The notes under the pieces: model-generated
Told to the model about the DNA's origin: nothing
The model's input: only the letters and a program-made list of their open reading frames with translations
The model's database searches: none
Assembly: GCA_963696655.1 (NCBI GenBank)
Contig: CAVOLB010000135.1
Coordinates: forward strand, 1 to 38,724
Reading direction: 5' to 3'
DNA length: 38,724 nucleotides
Source: Hypericibacter sp963696655
Lineage (GTDB): Bacteria; Pseudomonadota; Alphaproteobacteria; Dongiales; Dongiaceae
Shown here: piece by piece, positions 15,744 to 23,627 of the stretch
Layout of the letters: each line of letters opens with the position of its first letter
How positions within the stretch are numbered: position 1 is the first letter of the stretch
Program-made: the position numbers and the translations under genes

Positions 15744-16577
15744 ATGGCCGAGTCAATCGACCAGAGGAAGCGCGACCGCCGCACCATGTATCCGCAGGAC
15801 GAGCGGGTCCTCCTGGATTGGTACAGGGACGCTTTCGATGCGGCGTTCATCGCACTGCATCCGTTTCGCGATCCCCTCCCGATGGCGTCAGATGCGCAGG
15901 CTCTTCTTAACAAGGTCGGGCTGGCACCGAACTGGGACGACCCCTTCGACCTGGTAACCGAACTTTACAAGCAGGGGCGCGCGAAAGCGGTGCCGTTCCT
16001 CGACATTTTCGACGTCGAGAAGCGGCATGCCCGGCCGATATCGTGGGAAGTCGCCAGGAGCGGGGCGGGATTCTCCGATCTTGCTGCGGTGAACCATGCC
16101 CTGTTGTCCGGGATCTTCTCGCTGCGGAACGAAGTCGCTGATCAGGCGGGATCGGAGCGGCTGCGCACCTTCTGCGATCAGCAACGCTGGTTCGTGCCGA
16201 CGGAGGGATCCTTCCAATGCCTGATGGAACAGGGGATTGCCGACCTTTTCACCCGTGCCGGCGTCGAAGCCGTGGAAACCGTTTGGGAATTCGGTGAAGA
16301 CCCGATGCGGCTTGCGGTGTCCTCTTTGCGCGGGCCCGCATCCTGGCGGCACATCGGCATTCACACGCGGGGAAGCATCTACGCCGTCGATCGCTCGCTG
16401 CTGGTGGCCGTGCATTGGGACAGCTTCTTCACTCTCGTCACCGGCACTCAGGACCGGTTGGCCGCCGCCGATCCGGCGTCCCTGTTCGAGGGCTTTTGGT
16501 GCAGCCCGACCACCTCGCATCATTGGTGGGAAGAGCGCGCCGGCTGGACGCCACCATCGGTGACTGTGCCCCGATAG
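15744..16577 (+). CDS. Uncharacterised protein, DUF2711-like
   Basis: The protein has 277 residues, is soluble with no signal peptide, and is of unknown function. Visible features are FDAAFIALHPFRDPLPM near residue 35, LRTFCDQQRWFVPTEGSFQCLM around 132, and a Trp/His-rich end (VAVHWDSFFTLVTG, SHHWWEERAGW). The combination of an N-terminal ALHPF motif, a late HWDSFF motif and overall length recalls DUF2711, known mostly from Firmicutes; I hold that loosely. It begins two bases after recR. A second ATG at 15786 is possible. Its codon use looks less biased than recR, and its stop codon lies inside a direct repeat that recurs at 17484. Confidence 0.65.
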   Translation: MAESIDQRKRDRRTMYPQDERVLLDWYRDAFDAAFIALHPFRDPLPMASDAQALLNKVGLAPNWDDPFDLVTELYKQGRAKAVPFLDIFDVEKRHARPISWEVARSGAGFSDLAAVNHALLSGIFSLRNEVADQAGSERLRTFCDQQRWFVPTEGSFQCLMEQGIADLFTRAGVEAVETVWEFGEDPMRLAVSSLRGPASWRHIGIHTRGSIYAVDRSLLVAVHWDSFFTLVTGTQDRLAAADPASLFEGFWCSPTTSHHWWEERAGWTPPSVTVPR

Positions 16578-16661
16578 CTGAACGGCCGACCAATCTTCTT
16601 GACGTATTTTCTTGCAGGACCAGAGTGCGCCGTCCGCTATAGCCGCGGTTTGGCATCGACC
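16571..16661. repeat. Direct repeat, left copy flanking the phytochelatin-synthase-like gene
   Basis: About 90 bases starting CCGATAGCTGAACGGCCGAC recur with about 85% identity and small gaps at 17484-17571. The shared core includes GACGTATTTT and CGCCGTCCGCT. It begins over the stop codon of the upstream gene. It is not one of the palindromic families. Confidence 0.75.
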
Positions 16662-16710
16662 GCGATTGGATACCGGCTTAGTTTCTTTCGGGGTTTGTGA
16701 GGGCACGCGC

Positions 16711-17427
16711 ATGCTGAAAAGATGGCTTGGGGCAGTCCTTCTTCTTTTAGCGCTGGCTTCGGGTTCGCACGCCGAAACCTTGCCGCTACCGCCCAATCTG
16801 ATCGGTGCCGCCAGCCCGGCGGGCGAGGGCTATTTCCTCGAGGCCGAGGCGCGGGCCGCCTATTTTCCGCTGGCCGACAATTTCGTCACCCAGAAGAACC
16901 AGGCCTTCTGCGGCGTCGCCAGCAGCGTCATGGTGTTGAATGCCCTGCAATTGCCGGCCCCGGCCGTGCCCGAATACGATCCTTACCGGACCTTCACCCA
17001 GGACAATGTGTTCTCCGCCGCGACCGAGGCGGTGATTCCGGCCGACACCATCCGCGAGATGGGCATGACGCTGGATCAGCTCGGTGCCTTCATCGCCACC
17101 CAGCCCGTCGCGGTCGAGGTCCACCACGCCGCGGACACGAGCCTCGACGCGTTCCGCGCGGCCGCACGCGACTATCTGTCCAAGCCCGGCCATTTCGTCG
17201 TGGTGAACTATCTCCGCAAGGCCATCGGCCAGGAGAAGGGCGGCCACATCTCGCCGCTGGCTGCCTATGACGGGAAGTCCGACCGGTTCCTCATCCTCGA
17301 CGTGGCCCGCTACAAATATCCGCCGGTATGGGTCGCGGCGGCCGATCTCTTCGCCGCGATGAATACCGCCGACAGCGACAACCAGAACCGTAGCCGCGGC
17401 TATGTGCTGATCGCCGCGAAGCCGTAG
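16711..17427 (+). CDS. Phytochelatin synthase-like cysteine peptidase, secreted
   Basis: This 238-residue protein has a signal peptide cleaved about residue 21 (LALASGSHAE). Its papain-fold catalytic domain carries the triad Cys67 (NQAFCGVASS), His179 (KGGHISPLAAY) and Asp197 (ILDVARYKYPPVW). This is the bacterial half-size form of phytochelatin synthase. Studied cyanobacterial members mainly remove glycine from glutathione and make little phytochelatin. The C-terminal metal-sensing domain of eukaryotic enzymes is absent. The ATG at 16711 opens the signal peptide. No metal-resistance gene is adjacent. About 90-base direct repeats bracket the gene. Confidence 0.85.
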   Translation: MLKRWLGAVLLLLALASGSHAETLPLPPNLIGAASPAGEGYFLEAEARAAYFPLADNFVTQKNQAFCGVASSVMVLNALQLPAPAVPEYDPYRTFTQDNVFSAATEAVIPADTIREMGMTLDQLGAFIATQPVAVEVHHAADTSLDAFRAAARDYLSKPGHFVVVNYLRKAIGQEKGGHISPLAAYDGKSDRFLILDVARYKYPPVWVAAADLFAAMNTADSDNQNRSRGYVLIAAKP

Positions 17428-17483
17428 CGGTCTGAGCTTGTCGGAGAGCGCACGGGTGCGGCGCCGCCACGGCAAGGCGATCT

Positions 17484-17571
17484 CCGATTGCTGAACGGCC
17501 GGCCAATCTTGCTGACGTATTTTTCTGCAGGGCCAAAGCACGCCGTCCGCTGCGGTCCGGCATCGCGCTGA
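17484..17571. repeat. Direct repeat, right copy flanking the phytochelatin-synthase-like gene
   Basis: This is the counterpart of 16571-16661, beginning CCGATTGCTGAACGGCCGGC. The 913-base offset spans the complete phytochelatin-synthase-like gene, so recombination between the copies would delete it. Confidence 0.75.
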
Positions 17572-17658
17572 TTTCCCGGCTATGCATCTGTGGAATTGCG
17601 GCGAATTTGTCGCGACCGCAACGATCCCCGTTCCCCTCGCTTCTCGCGCCATTCGTTA

Positions 17659-17687
17659 TGAAACTGTCGCAGGAACGCTGCTATAAT
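17659..17687 (+). promoter_or_regulatory. Promoter candidate for the RibD/DHFR-like gene
   Basis: A perfect TATAAT lies at 17682-17687. The matching -35 (TGAAAC, 17-base spacer) is weak. The assignment rests mainly on the -10 box. Confidence 0.35.
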
Positions 17688-17929
17688 CGGGACCGTTCGC
17701 CGGCGCGTTTGTGTGGATGCGAGGCGGACCGGATCCAGGCGAGACACGGGCCCAAGAAAGCGAGTTCAGAGGAAGTCGGCTTCCTGCCTTGCGGGCGATG
17801 AGCCCGCGCAGGGCGAGTTCGGAAAAAATTCTTTCGCGCCGCATGCGAGAGAAGGTCGAGTCCGCGAGCGGAAAGGGACCGCTCCGTTGTCGACAACCGA
17901 ATCGTCGCCCTCGAACGATCGGAGCGTGC

Positions 17930-18601
17930 ATGGTCGAGATCGTCTATTACGTCGCCACGAGCCTCGATGGTTTCATCGCCACGCTGGATGGCGGAATCGA
18001 CTGGTTGCCGCGTCTCGACCCAGAGGGCGAGGATTTCGGCTATCGCGCCTTCTACGATTCCGTCGACGGACTCATCATGGGGCGCCTCACCTACGACAAG
18101 ATCCGCCGCCATGCGGCCTGGCCCTATCCGAAAAAACCCTGCTGGGTCTTCACCCATCGGCCGCTGGAGGCCGAGCCGCCCGAGGCGATCTCGACCTCGC
18201 TGCCCCTGATCAAGCTTCTGATGGAGATGGAGCGTTACAAGCTGAAGCGCATCTTCCTCGTCGGCGGCGGCCATCTCGCCTCGCAATTCCAACGCGAAGG
18301 GCTCATCGCCGAATACAACATCGCGCTCGTGCCGGTGCTGCTGGGCACGGGCATGCCGCTCTTCGCCGGCCCCGGCGAGTTCGAGCGGCTGAAGCTGCTC
18401 GACACGCGCAGCTTCGCGACCGGCGAGGTGCTGATGCGCTATCGCCGCAGCGCCCTCAGCCCGCCGCGCCTCAAGACGATCCCGCCCTCGATCACGCGCC
18501 ATCTGCGCCATGTCGCGGCCGACGATGTCCGCGAGCCGGAAGACGTCGAGGCACTGTCCGCGCCCGGCCTCGTCATCGACGAGCGCGATCGCACCGGTTA
18601 G
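17930..18601 (+). CDS. RibD C-terminal / dihydrofolate reductase-like protein
   Basis: The 223-residue protein has the DHFR-like fold of the RibD C-terminal family. It begins VEIVYYVATSLDGFIATLDG, the usual N-terminal signature, and has GLIMGRLTYDKI, a nucleotide-binding IFLVGGGHLASQFQREGL and IALVPVLLGTGMPLF. Such stand-alone proteins (YyaP/YwjB type) bind NADPH, but their substrates are mostly unknown; a role in folate or riboflavin cannot be inferred. About 45 residues beyond the domain form an unusual charged tail (from RRSALSPPRLK to the end). I chose the ATG at 17930 because it directly precedes the signature. Confidence 0.82.
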   Translation: MVEIVYYVATSLDGFIATLDGGIDWLPRLDPEGEDFGYRAFYDSVDGLIMGRLTYDKIRRHAAWPYPKKPCWVFTHRPLEAEPPEAISTSLPLIKLLMEMERYKLKRIFLVGGGHLASQFQREGLIAEYNIALVPVLLGTGMPLFAGPGEFERLKLLDTRSFATGEVLMRYRRSALSPPRLKTIPPSITRHLRHVAADDVREPEDVEALSAPGLVIDERDRTG

Positions 18602-18613
18602 ACGTTCCATTCC

Positions 18614-19093
18614 TCAACACCAGAGCCAGCCATAGCGCCGCACCGCACGGCCGGCGGCGACCATCGCGCAGGACAGATCGCGCCCGTCGGAACGGCAGCT
18701 CGCCACGGTACGTCCATAATGATCGATCTCGACCGGCCGGCAGGCGACCGCGCCGCGCGTCAGCAGCGAGAGATAGTTGCGGGCCGCATAGGGATCGCCC
18801 GGCGTGCAGTCTCGCCAGGCGGCGCAATGGCCCGGCATTTCCGGCGCATCGATGCTGGCGAGCCGGATCCGGACGCCGGCGCAATCCATCGTGTCGCCAT
18901 CGATCACGCGCGGCAGATTGCAGGCGATTTCCGTCGCGCCGGCGGAGACATTGAAACCCGCCAGGAGATCGGGCAGCAGGAAACCGAAGATCGCGCCCAG
19001 CATCAGCACGAGCTTGAAGGCGGCCCAGGAGGGGAGGCGGCGGGTCCGCTGGAAATGTCGGGATCGGGGGCGGAGACGGGCGAGCGGCGCCAT
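18614..19093 (-). CDS. Membrane-anchored thermonuclease (SNase) family protein
   Basis: This 159-residue protein has a basic head, one membrane segment (about 26-46, FKLVLMLGAIFGFLLPDLL) and a compact staphylococcal nuclease-like domain. The catalytic elements are present: VIDGDTMDCAG, IRLASIDAPE (Arg and Glu) and HYGRTVA (the second Arg). Many cysteines in the domain (for example GHCAAWRDC, ASCRSD) would suit disulfides in the periplasm. Family members cut DNA and RNA with Ca2+. The domain is shorter than in the staphylococcal enzyme, as is usual for proteobacterial forms. The upstream minus-strand gene has a very similar membrane anchor. Confidence 0.85.
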   Translation of the reverse strand: MAPLARLRPRSRHFQRTRRLPSWAAFKLVLMLGAIFGFLLPDLLAGFNVSAGATEIACNLPRVIDGDTMDCAGVRIRLASIDAPEMPGHCAAWRDCTPGDPYAARNYLSLLTRGAVACRPVEIDHYGRTVASCRSDGRDLSCAMVAAGRAVRRYGWLWC

Positions 19094-19150
19094 GTCTCGT
19101 CGTCCGGGGATCGGAAGGCGTCCGGGACAGGAAGCGGGGCGGGCTGGCCC

Positions 19151-19549
19151 TTACCGCGCGCCCGCGGGCAGGACCGACATCTCGATGCGGTCCGCGCTGA
19201 AGCCGAGCTCGCGGCCGGAGGCGGAGGCGCTGGCGATGCAGGTTCCGGCGATCTTGCACTGGCCGATGGTCGCCAGCGCGACGCTGTGCTGCGGCTGCGG
19301 CCGCGTGCCGGCGCACTCCATCGCCTCGCAGGCGACAGCGTCGACGGGCGTGATGGTGCCGACCTGGCCGTAAGCCCGCTCCCCCAGCGAGGGCGGGGTC
19401 AGGCTGGTGCTCGAGAGGATCTCCGGCAGCAGATAGCCGAACATCGCGCCCAGGAAAATGATCAGCGTCAGGCTTGCCCGCGACGACCATGAGCTGCGCC
19501 GCCGGAAGATACGCCGTCTCTGAAAGATGTAAGAGTCGCTCACTTTCAT
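19151..19549 (-). CDS. Hypothetical membrane-anchored protein sharing its anchor with the nuclease
   Basis: The protein has 132 residues, with no recognised domain. A basic N-terminus (RRRIFRRRSSW) precedes one membrane segment (LTLIIFLGAMFGYLLPEIL) that closely resembles the anchor of the thermonuclease encoded 57 bases downstream. The remainder (residues 50-132) is a small periplasmic-facing domain with paired Cys residues (VACEAMECAG, GQCKIAGTC). The start is well supported: AGGAGGAG sits directly before the ATG. Anchor similarity and gene order suggest a two-gene unit; the partner may stabilise, inhibit or localise the nuclease, but no data show this. Confidence 0.7.
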   Translation of the reverse strand: MKVSDSYIFQRRRIFRRRSSWSSRASLTLIIFLGAMFGYLLPEILSSTSLTPPSLGERAYGQVGTITPVDAVACEAMECAGTRPQPQHSVALATIGQCKIAGTCIASASASGRELGFSADRIEMSVLPAGAR

Positions 19550-19697
19550 CTCCTCCTGCTTGGAGGTTTCCCGTGAGCCATAGTCGCAGCAGGAAGTTAG
19601 CGAATCGGTAACGCGCGCTTTTGATTTTTCTGGGGTTATATTTCAATGGGTTAGCCGGCTCCTGGGGCGGGGTTGCCTGTTCGGGGCCCGGTATTGT

Positions 19698-19797
19698 CCC
19701 TTCCCCCTTGCGGGGGAAGGCTAGGAAGGGGGAGCCCTCGATGCTTGATCCGCGGGTTCCCCCTCCCTCACCCTCCCCCAAATAGGGGGAGGGGATA
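19698..19797. repeat. Family B C-rich/G-rich intergenic repeat
   Basis: The repeat consists of TTCCCCCTTGCGGGGGAAGG and GGAAGGGGGAG-type arms, a spacer, then CCCTCCCCCAAATAGGGGGA and GGGG. Each half can fold as a hairpin. It ends 10 bases before the racemase-like ATG. Confidence 0.7.
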
Positions 19798-19807
19798 GGA
19801 GATTCAT

Positions 19808-20509
19808 ATGCCTCTTCACATCGGCATCGTCGCCTGCTCCGCCGAAGGCGCGGCACTCTGCTACCGGACGATCTGCGCCGAAGGTGCGGCGTCGCTCGGG
19901 CCCCACGCGCATCCCGAGATCTCGATGCACACGCCTTCGCTCGCGAATTACGTCGCCTGCCTCGAGCGCGGCGATTTGGCGGGCGTGGGCGAAATGATGC
20001 TCGCCTCCGCCGAGAAGCTCGCCCGGAGCGGCGCCGATTTCCTGATCTGTCCCGACAACACCATCCACCAGGCGATGACCTATGTGCTGGCGCGCTCGCC
20101 CTTGCCCTGGCTCCATATCGCCGAGGTGGTCGCGGCCGAGGCGGTGGCACGCGGCTATCGACGTCTCGCCATCACCGGCACGCGCTGGCTGGTGGACAGC
20201 GTGGTCTATCCGGAGAAGCTCGTCGCGCAGGGGCTCGATTATCGCCGTCCCGACACGCCCGAGCGCGAGGAGACCGACCGCATCATCATGGAGGAGCTGG
20301 TCTATGGCGTCTTCAAGCGCGACAGCATCAAGGCGCTTCAACGCGTGATCGAGCGGATGAAGGACAAGAGCTGCGACGCGGTCATCCTCGGCTGCACCGA
20401 GCTCCCGCTGGTCCTCAATGACGGGAATTCGCCGCTGCCCACGCTGGATTCGACGCGCCTCCTGGCGCAAGCCGCGCTGCGGCGCGCGGTCGAGGAGAAA
20501 CGCGGATAG
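19808..20509 (+). CDS. Aspartate/glutamate racemase superfamily protein
   Basis: The 233-residue protein has the two-domain Asp/Glu racemase fold: IGIVACSAEGAALCYR at the start, ICPDNTIHQAM for the first catalytic loop and VILGCTELPLVL for the second (Cys196). In typical two-base racemases a Cys (or Thr in YgeA-like enzymes) precedes the Asn-Thr of the first loop. Here that position is Asp84 (PDNT), with a Cys three residues earlier. Racemase activity is therefore uncertain; a lyase, isomerase or altered-chirality enzyme of the same fold is possible. The ATG at 19808 lies immediately after a family B repeat. The next gene starts 38 bases downstream. Confidence 0.8.
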   Translation: MPLHIGIVACSAEGAALCYRTICAEGAASLGPHAHPEISMHTPSLANYVACLERGDLAGVGEMMLASAEKLARSGADFLICPDNTIHQAMTYVLARSPLPWLHIAEVVAAEAVARGYRRLAITGTRWLVDSVVYPEKLVAQGLDYRRPDTPEREETDRIIMEELVYGVFKRDSIKALQRVIERMKDKSCDAVILGCTELPLVLNDGNSPLPTLDSTRLLAQAALRRAVEEKRG

Positions 20510-20547
20510 GAAGTGCCGTCGATGTTTCTGCCCGAAGGGGGAATCGC

Positions 20548-21270
20548 ATGAACATCATTCATCCGGTCAAGGCCGGCCGGCTCGCGCCGGTGCGGATCGC
20601 CTGCATCAACAAGGCGACGGTCGATCTCGGCGTCGATTTCGACAAGCTGATCGCCGCGCTGCAGAAATGCCATGACCGGCATTTCCTTCCGGTCTGGGGT
20701 TATCCGGTCGAGCTCTACAAGCCCCGGAAAGCCAAGCCCACGGACTGGCAGCTTCTCTTTCTCGACGACGCCACCGTGGCCGCCGCCTATGGCGATCACG
20801 CCCTGACCAAGCGGGGCCAGCCCTGCTCGAAGATCTTCGTCAAGACCACCCTGCGCGACAAGGAGCTGGTGAGCGTCACCGCCTCGCATGAGCTGTTCGA
20901 GATGGTCATCGACCCCATCGCCAATCTCTGGGCACAGGCGAAGGGCGGCACGCAATATGCCTATGAGATGTGCGATCCGGTCGAGGAGGACAGCTTCCTG
21001 GTCGACGGCATCCCCATGTCCAACTTCCTCTATCCGGCCTGGTTCGAGCCCTTCAAACATCCGCGCGGCACCAAGTTCGACCATCTGGGCCTGCTGAAGA
21101 AGCCCTTCTCGGTGCGCCCCAACGGCTATGTGACGATCAAGACGCGGGAGAAGGTCAAGGACAAGTTCGGCTCGCGCCGGAAGAAGCAGCGCTTCCAGGC
21201 GGAAGACCGCACCGGCCATCGCAGCGAGTACCGCAAGCCGCATGGGAAGCGGATCAGGAAGCGTAAATAG
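20548..21270 (+). CDS. Uncharacterised protein with zincin-like SHELFEMVIDP motif
   Basis: This 240-residue cytoplasmic-looking protein has no signal peptide. Its most striking element is TASHELFEMVIDPIAN (about residue 110 onward). This resembles the helix of zinc metallopeptidases, but the second His is replaced by Glu and an Asp-Pro follows. Then come EMCDPVEEDSFLVDGIPMSN and FLYPAWFEPF, which I recall as conserved in uncharacterised bacterial and phage-related proteins. The last 55 residues are a highly basic tail (for example GSRRKKQRF and the terminal GKRIRKRK), possibly for nucleic acid or surface binding. The enzyme class is not established. It follows the racemase-like gene closely and could be co-transcribed. 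Confidence 0.65.
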   Translation: MNIIHPVKAGRLAPVRIACINKATVDLGVDFDKLIAALQKCHDRHFLPVWGYPVELYKPRKAKPTDWQLLFLDDATVAAAYGDHALTKRGQPCSKIFVKTTLRDKELVSVTASHELFEMVIDPIANLWAQAKGGTQYAYEMCDPVEEDSFLVDGIPMSNFLYPAWFEPFKHPRGTKFDHLGLLKKPFSVRPNGYVTIKTREKVKDKFGSRRKKQRFQAEDRTGHRSEYRKPHGKRIRKRK

Positions 21271-21290
21271 AGCGCGCTCCCAGCCTTCAC

Positions 21291-21382
21291 TGTCATGCTC
21301 GGACTTGATCCGGGCATCCAGACTTCCGCCGACAACACCGATACTCCGGCCCTGGATCGCCGGATCAAGTCCGGCGATGACA
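21291..21382. repeat. Dispersed intergenic repeat (family A)
   Basis: This is a complete two-hairpin copy: GTCATGCTCGGACTTGATCC, a spacer, then ATCAAGTCCGGCGATGACAG. It lies between convergent genes. Confidence 0.8.
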
Positions 21383-21431
21383 GAAGAGGGAGATCTCCGG
21401 GCGGAGAGGATGGTTCTTTCTTGAGAGGCTC

Positions 21432-22016
21432 TTACTTCCCCGCCTCTCTGCGGAAGATGATCGTGTCGCCGCCCTTGTAGGTCGTGCGGACGAATTCTCG
21501 GAAGCCGCATTTGGTTGCGACATTGATCGAGGCCTTGTTCCCGGCGGCGACGATGCAGCAAAGCGGCGTCTGGCCGAATTTCTCCGCGCCCCAGCTCACG
21601 GCCGCGCGCACCGCTTCGGTCGCGTAGCCCTTGCCATGGGCCCAGGACGCCAGCACCCAGCCCGCCTCGGGCGTGCCGTCGAGCGAGGGCGTCAGGTCGC
21701 GCTTGAAATCCGCGAGCCCGGCCTCGCCGACATAGCGGCCGCTTGCCTTCTCCTCGATCGCCCAGAAGCCGTAGCCCTGGAGCGCCCAATGGCCGACATA
21801 GCGCATCAGCCGCGCCCAGCATTCCTCGGGCGAGAAGGGCTTGCCGCTGATATGCCGGACCACGTTGCTGTCCCCCCAGAGCTCGGCCAGCGCCGGAAAA
21901 TCCGAGACGCGGTTGCCGCGCAGGATCAGGCGTTCGGTTTCGAGGACGGGGATGGCGGTATTTGGCAGGGTTTCGGAGCGCAAGGGAGGGACTCTTCTGT
22001 GCAGGGGGAGCGGCAC
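21432..22016 (-). CDS. GNAT family N-acetyltransferase, RimJ/RimL type
   Basis: This protein of up to 194 residues carries the Acetyltransf_3 (RimJ/RimL) pattern: LETERLILRGNRVSDFPALAE near the N-terminus, VGEAGLADF, an acetyl-CoA loop around WAHGKGYATEAVRAAV and NKASINVATKCGF at the end. It transfers acetyl from acetyl-CoA to an amine; the target is unknown, and a ribosomal protein or small molecule are both possible. The start is uncertain: the longest frame uses GTG at 22016, whereas a TTG about 12 codons in (LRSETLPNT) would remove a proline-rich head that looks unconserved. Confidence 0.83.
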   Translation of the reverse strand: MPLPLHRRVPPLRSETLPNTAIPVLETERLILRGNRVSDFPALAELWGDSNVVRHISGKPFSPEECWARLMRYVGHWALQGYGFWAIEEKASGRYVGEAGLADFKRDLTPSLDGTPEAGWVLASWAHGKGYATEAVRAAVSWGAEKFGQTPLCCIVAAGNKASINVATKCGFREFVRTTYKGGDTIIFRREAGK

Positions 22017-22180
22017 CGGGGCGAGCCCGGCAAAGACGGGGTCAGGCCACCCGCTTATTCATCGCCTGGCGCGAAATGACAAGCGCCGTCATCCGGGTTT
22101 CATTCTCATGCGCCGAGCCGCTGAGATAAGCTGGCTGCCTGCGCGGCCTTGGGGTTGCCATCATTTTAGGGAAAGTCGCG

Positions 22181-23587
22181 ATGCTCATGCAAAAGACCAT
22201 CCGAAAGTTCGCCTTCGCCGCGGGCATGGCGCTGCTGGCGCCGGCGGTTCTGACGGCGCCGGCATCGGCGGCGGACGTCACGCCGGCCGAGGCGCGCGCG
22301 ATCGCCAAGGAGGCCTATGTCTACGGCTTTCCGATGGTCGACAATTACCGCATCGCCTGGGCCTTTTTCATCGACAAGGGCGGGCCCGGCTACAAGACGT
22401 CGATCAACCATATCGGCAGCGAGGCGCATGTCGCCACGCCGAAGGACAAGACCGTCCAGACGCCGAATTCCGACACGCCCTATTCCTTCACCTGGCTCGA
22501 TCTGCGCGCCGAGCCGATGGTCATCACCCTGCCGCCGATCGAGGCGAGCCGCTATTACTCGGTTCAGCTCATCGATCTCTACACCTTCAACTTCGATTAT
22601 CTCGGCACGCGCACGACCGGCAATGGCGGCGGCAATTTCCTGATCGCCGGTCCCAACTGGAAGGGCGCCACGCCGCCCGGCATCGCCAAGGTGATCCGCG
22701 CCGAGACGCAGTTCGTGTTTCCGCTCTATCGCACGCAGCTCTTCGGGCCCTCCGACATCGGCAACGTCAAGAAGATCCAGGCCCAGTACAAGCTGCAGCC
22801 GCTCTCGACCTTCCTCGGCAAGCCCGCACCCCAGGCCGCGCCCAAGATCAAGTTCATTCCGCCGCTGCCGGTGGCGAAGGAGCGGACCTCGCTCCAGATG
22901 TTCAACATCCTGAGTTTCGTGCTGTCGCTCTGCCCGGCGGATCCGAGCGAGGTCGATCTGCGCGAGCGTTTCGCCCGGATCGGCATCGGGCCCGGCCAGA
23001 CCATCGACTTCGCCAAGCTGTCGCCCGAGATGACCGCGGCCCTCAAGGCCGGCATGGCGGACGGCCAGAAGGAAATCGATGCGCGCAAGGCCGTCACCAC
23101 CTCCTCGGTCGATCTCTTCGGCACCCGCGCCTTCATGAAGAACGACTATGTCGCCCGCGCGCTCGGCGCCCAGACCGGCATCTATGGCAACTCGAAGGAC
23201 GAGGCCTTCTACGGCATCTATGACAAGCCGGTCGACGGCGTGGCCATGAGCGGTGCCCACGATTACACGATCCATTACGCCGCCGGCCAGTTCCCGCCGG
23301 CCAAGGCCTTCTGGTCGCTGACGATGTACGACCTGCCGCACCAGTTCCTGGTCGCGAACCCGATCAAGCGCTACCTGGTCAATTCGCCGATGCTGCCCGA
23401 GCTCAAGCTCGACGCCGATGGCGGGCTGACGCTCTACATCCAGCATGACTCGCCCGGCCCCGACAGGGAATCCAACTGGCTGCCTGCCCCCAAGGGCCCC
23501 TTCATGCTGATCTCGCGCCTCTACATCCCCGAGCCCGCCGCGCTCGACGGCAGCTGGACGCAGCCGCCGCTGGTGCAGGTGAAGTAG
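22181..23587 (+). CDS. DUF1254/DUF1214 domain-containing secreted protein
   Basis: The protein has 468 residues. A signal peptide (about 1-30, ending ASAADV) is followed by the N-terminal DUF1254 region (AKEAYVYGFPMVDNYRI, TPNSDTPYSFTWLDL, YYSVQLIDLYTFNFDYLG). A C-terminal DUF1214 region has FWSLTMYDLPHQFLVANPIK, LTLYIQHDSPG and NWLPAPKGPFMLISRLYIPE. The pair is widespread in proteobacteria; the two domains form jelly-roll-like units and no reaction is established. The ATG pair at 22181/22187 (MLMQ) leaves the exact start slightly open. It diverges from the acetyltransferase gene with a 164-base spacer and is followed by a family B repeat. Confidence 0.9.
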   Translation: MLMQKTIRKFAFAAGMALLAPAVLTAPASAADVTPAEARAIAKEAYVYGFPMVDNYRIAWAFFIDKGGPGYKTSINHIGSEAHVATPKDKTVQTPNSDTPYSFTWLDLRAEPMVITLPPIEASRYYSVQLIDLYTFNFDYLGTRTTGNGGGNFLIAGPNWKGATPPGIAKVIRAETQFVFPLYRTQLFGPSDIGNVKKIQAQYKLQPLSTFLGKPAPQAAPKIKFIPPLPVAKERTSLQMFNILSFVLSLCPADPSEVDLRERFARIGIGPGQTIDFAKLSPEMTAALKAGMADGQKEIDARKAVTTSSVDLFGTRAFMKNDYVARALGAQTGIYGNSKDEAFYGIYDKPVDGVAMSGAHDYTIHYAAGQFPPAKAFWSLTMYDLPHQFLVANPIKRYLVNSPMLPELKLDADGGLTLYIQHDSPGPDRESNWLPAPKGPFMLISRLYIPEPAALDGSWTQPPLVQVK

Positions 23588-23627
23588 GGCCGGCCCCCAA
23601 GGAAGACTCTCGTTGCTCCGCTTTCTT

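Larger units (their letters stand above)
17428..17929. other. Intergenic region with direct repeat, promoter candidate and hairpins
   Basis: No protein gene is supported in these 502 bases. They contain the right copy of the direct repeat (17484-17571), a TATAAT box (17682-17687), and two adjacent hairpins: AGGAAG-TCGG-CTTCCT (17770-17785) and a longer GC stem (17786-17814). If the TATAAT is used, the next gene has a leader of roughly 235 nucleotides. I do not recognise a known riboswitch in it. Confidence 0.45.

Noticed and set aside
16571..17571. Direct repeats as ends of an insertion sequence carrying the phytochelatin-synthase-like gene
   Set aside because: No transposase, no inverted terminal ends and no target duplication were found; the repeats are in direct orientation and imperfect.
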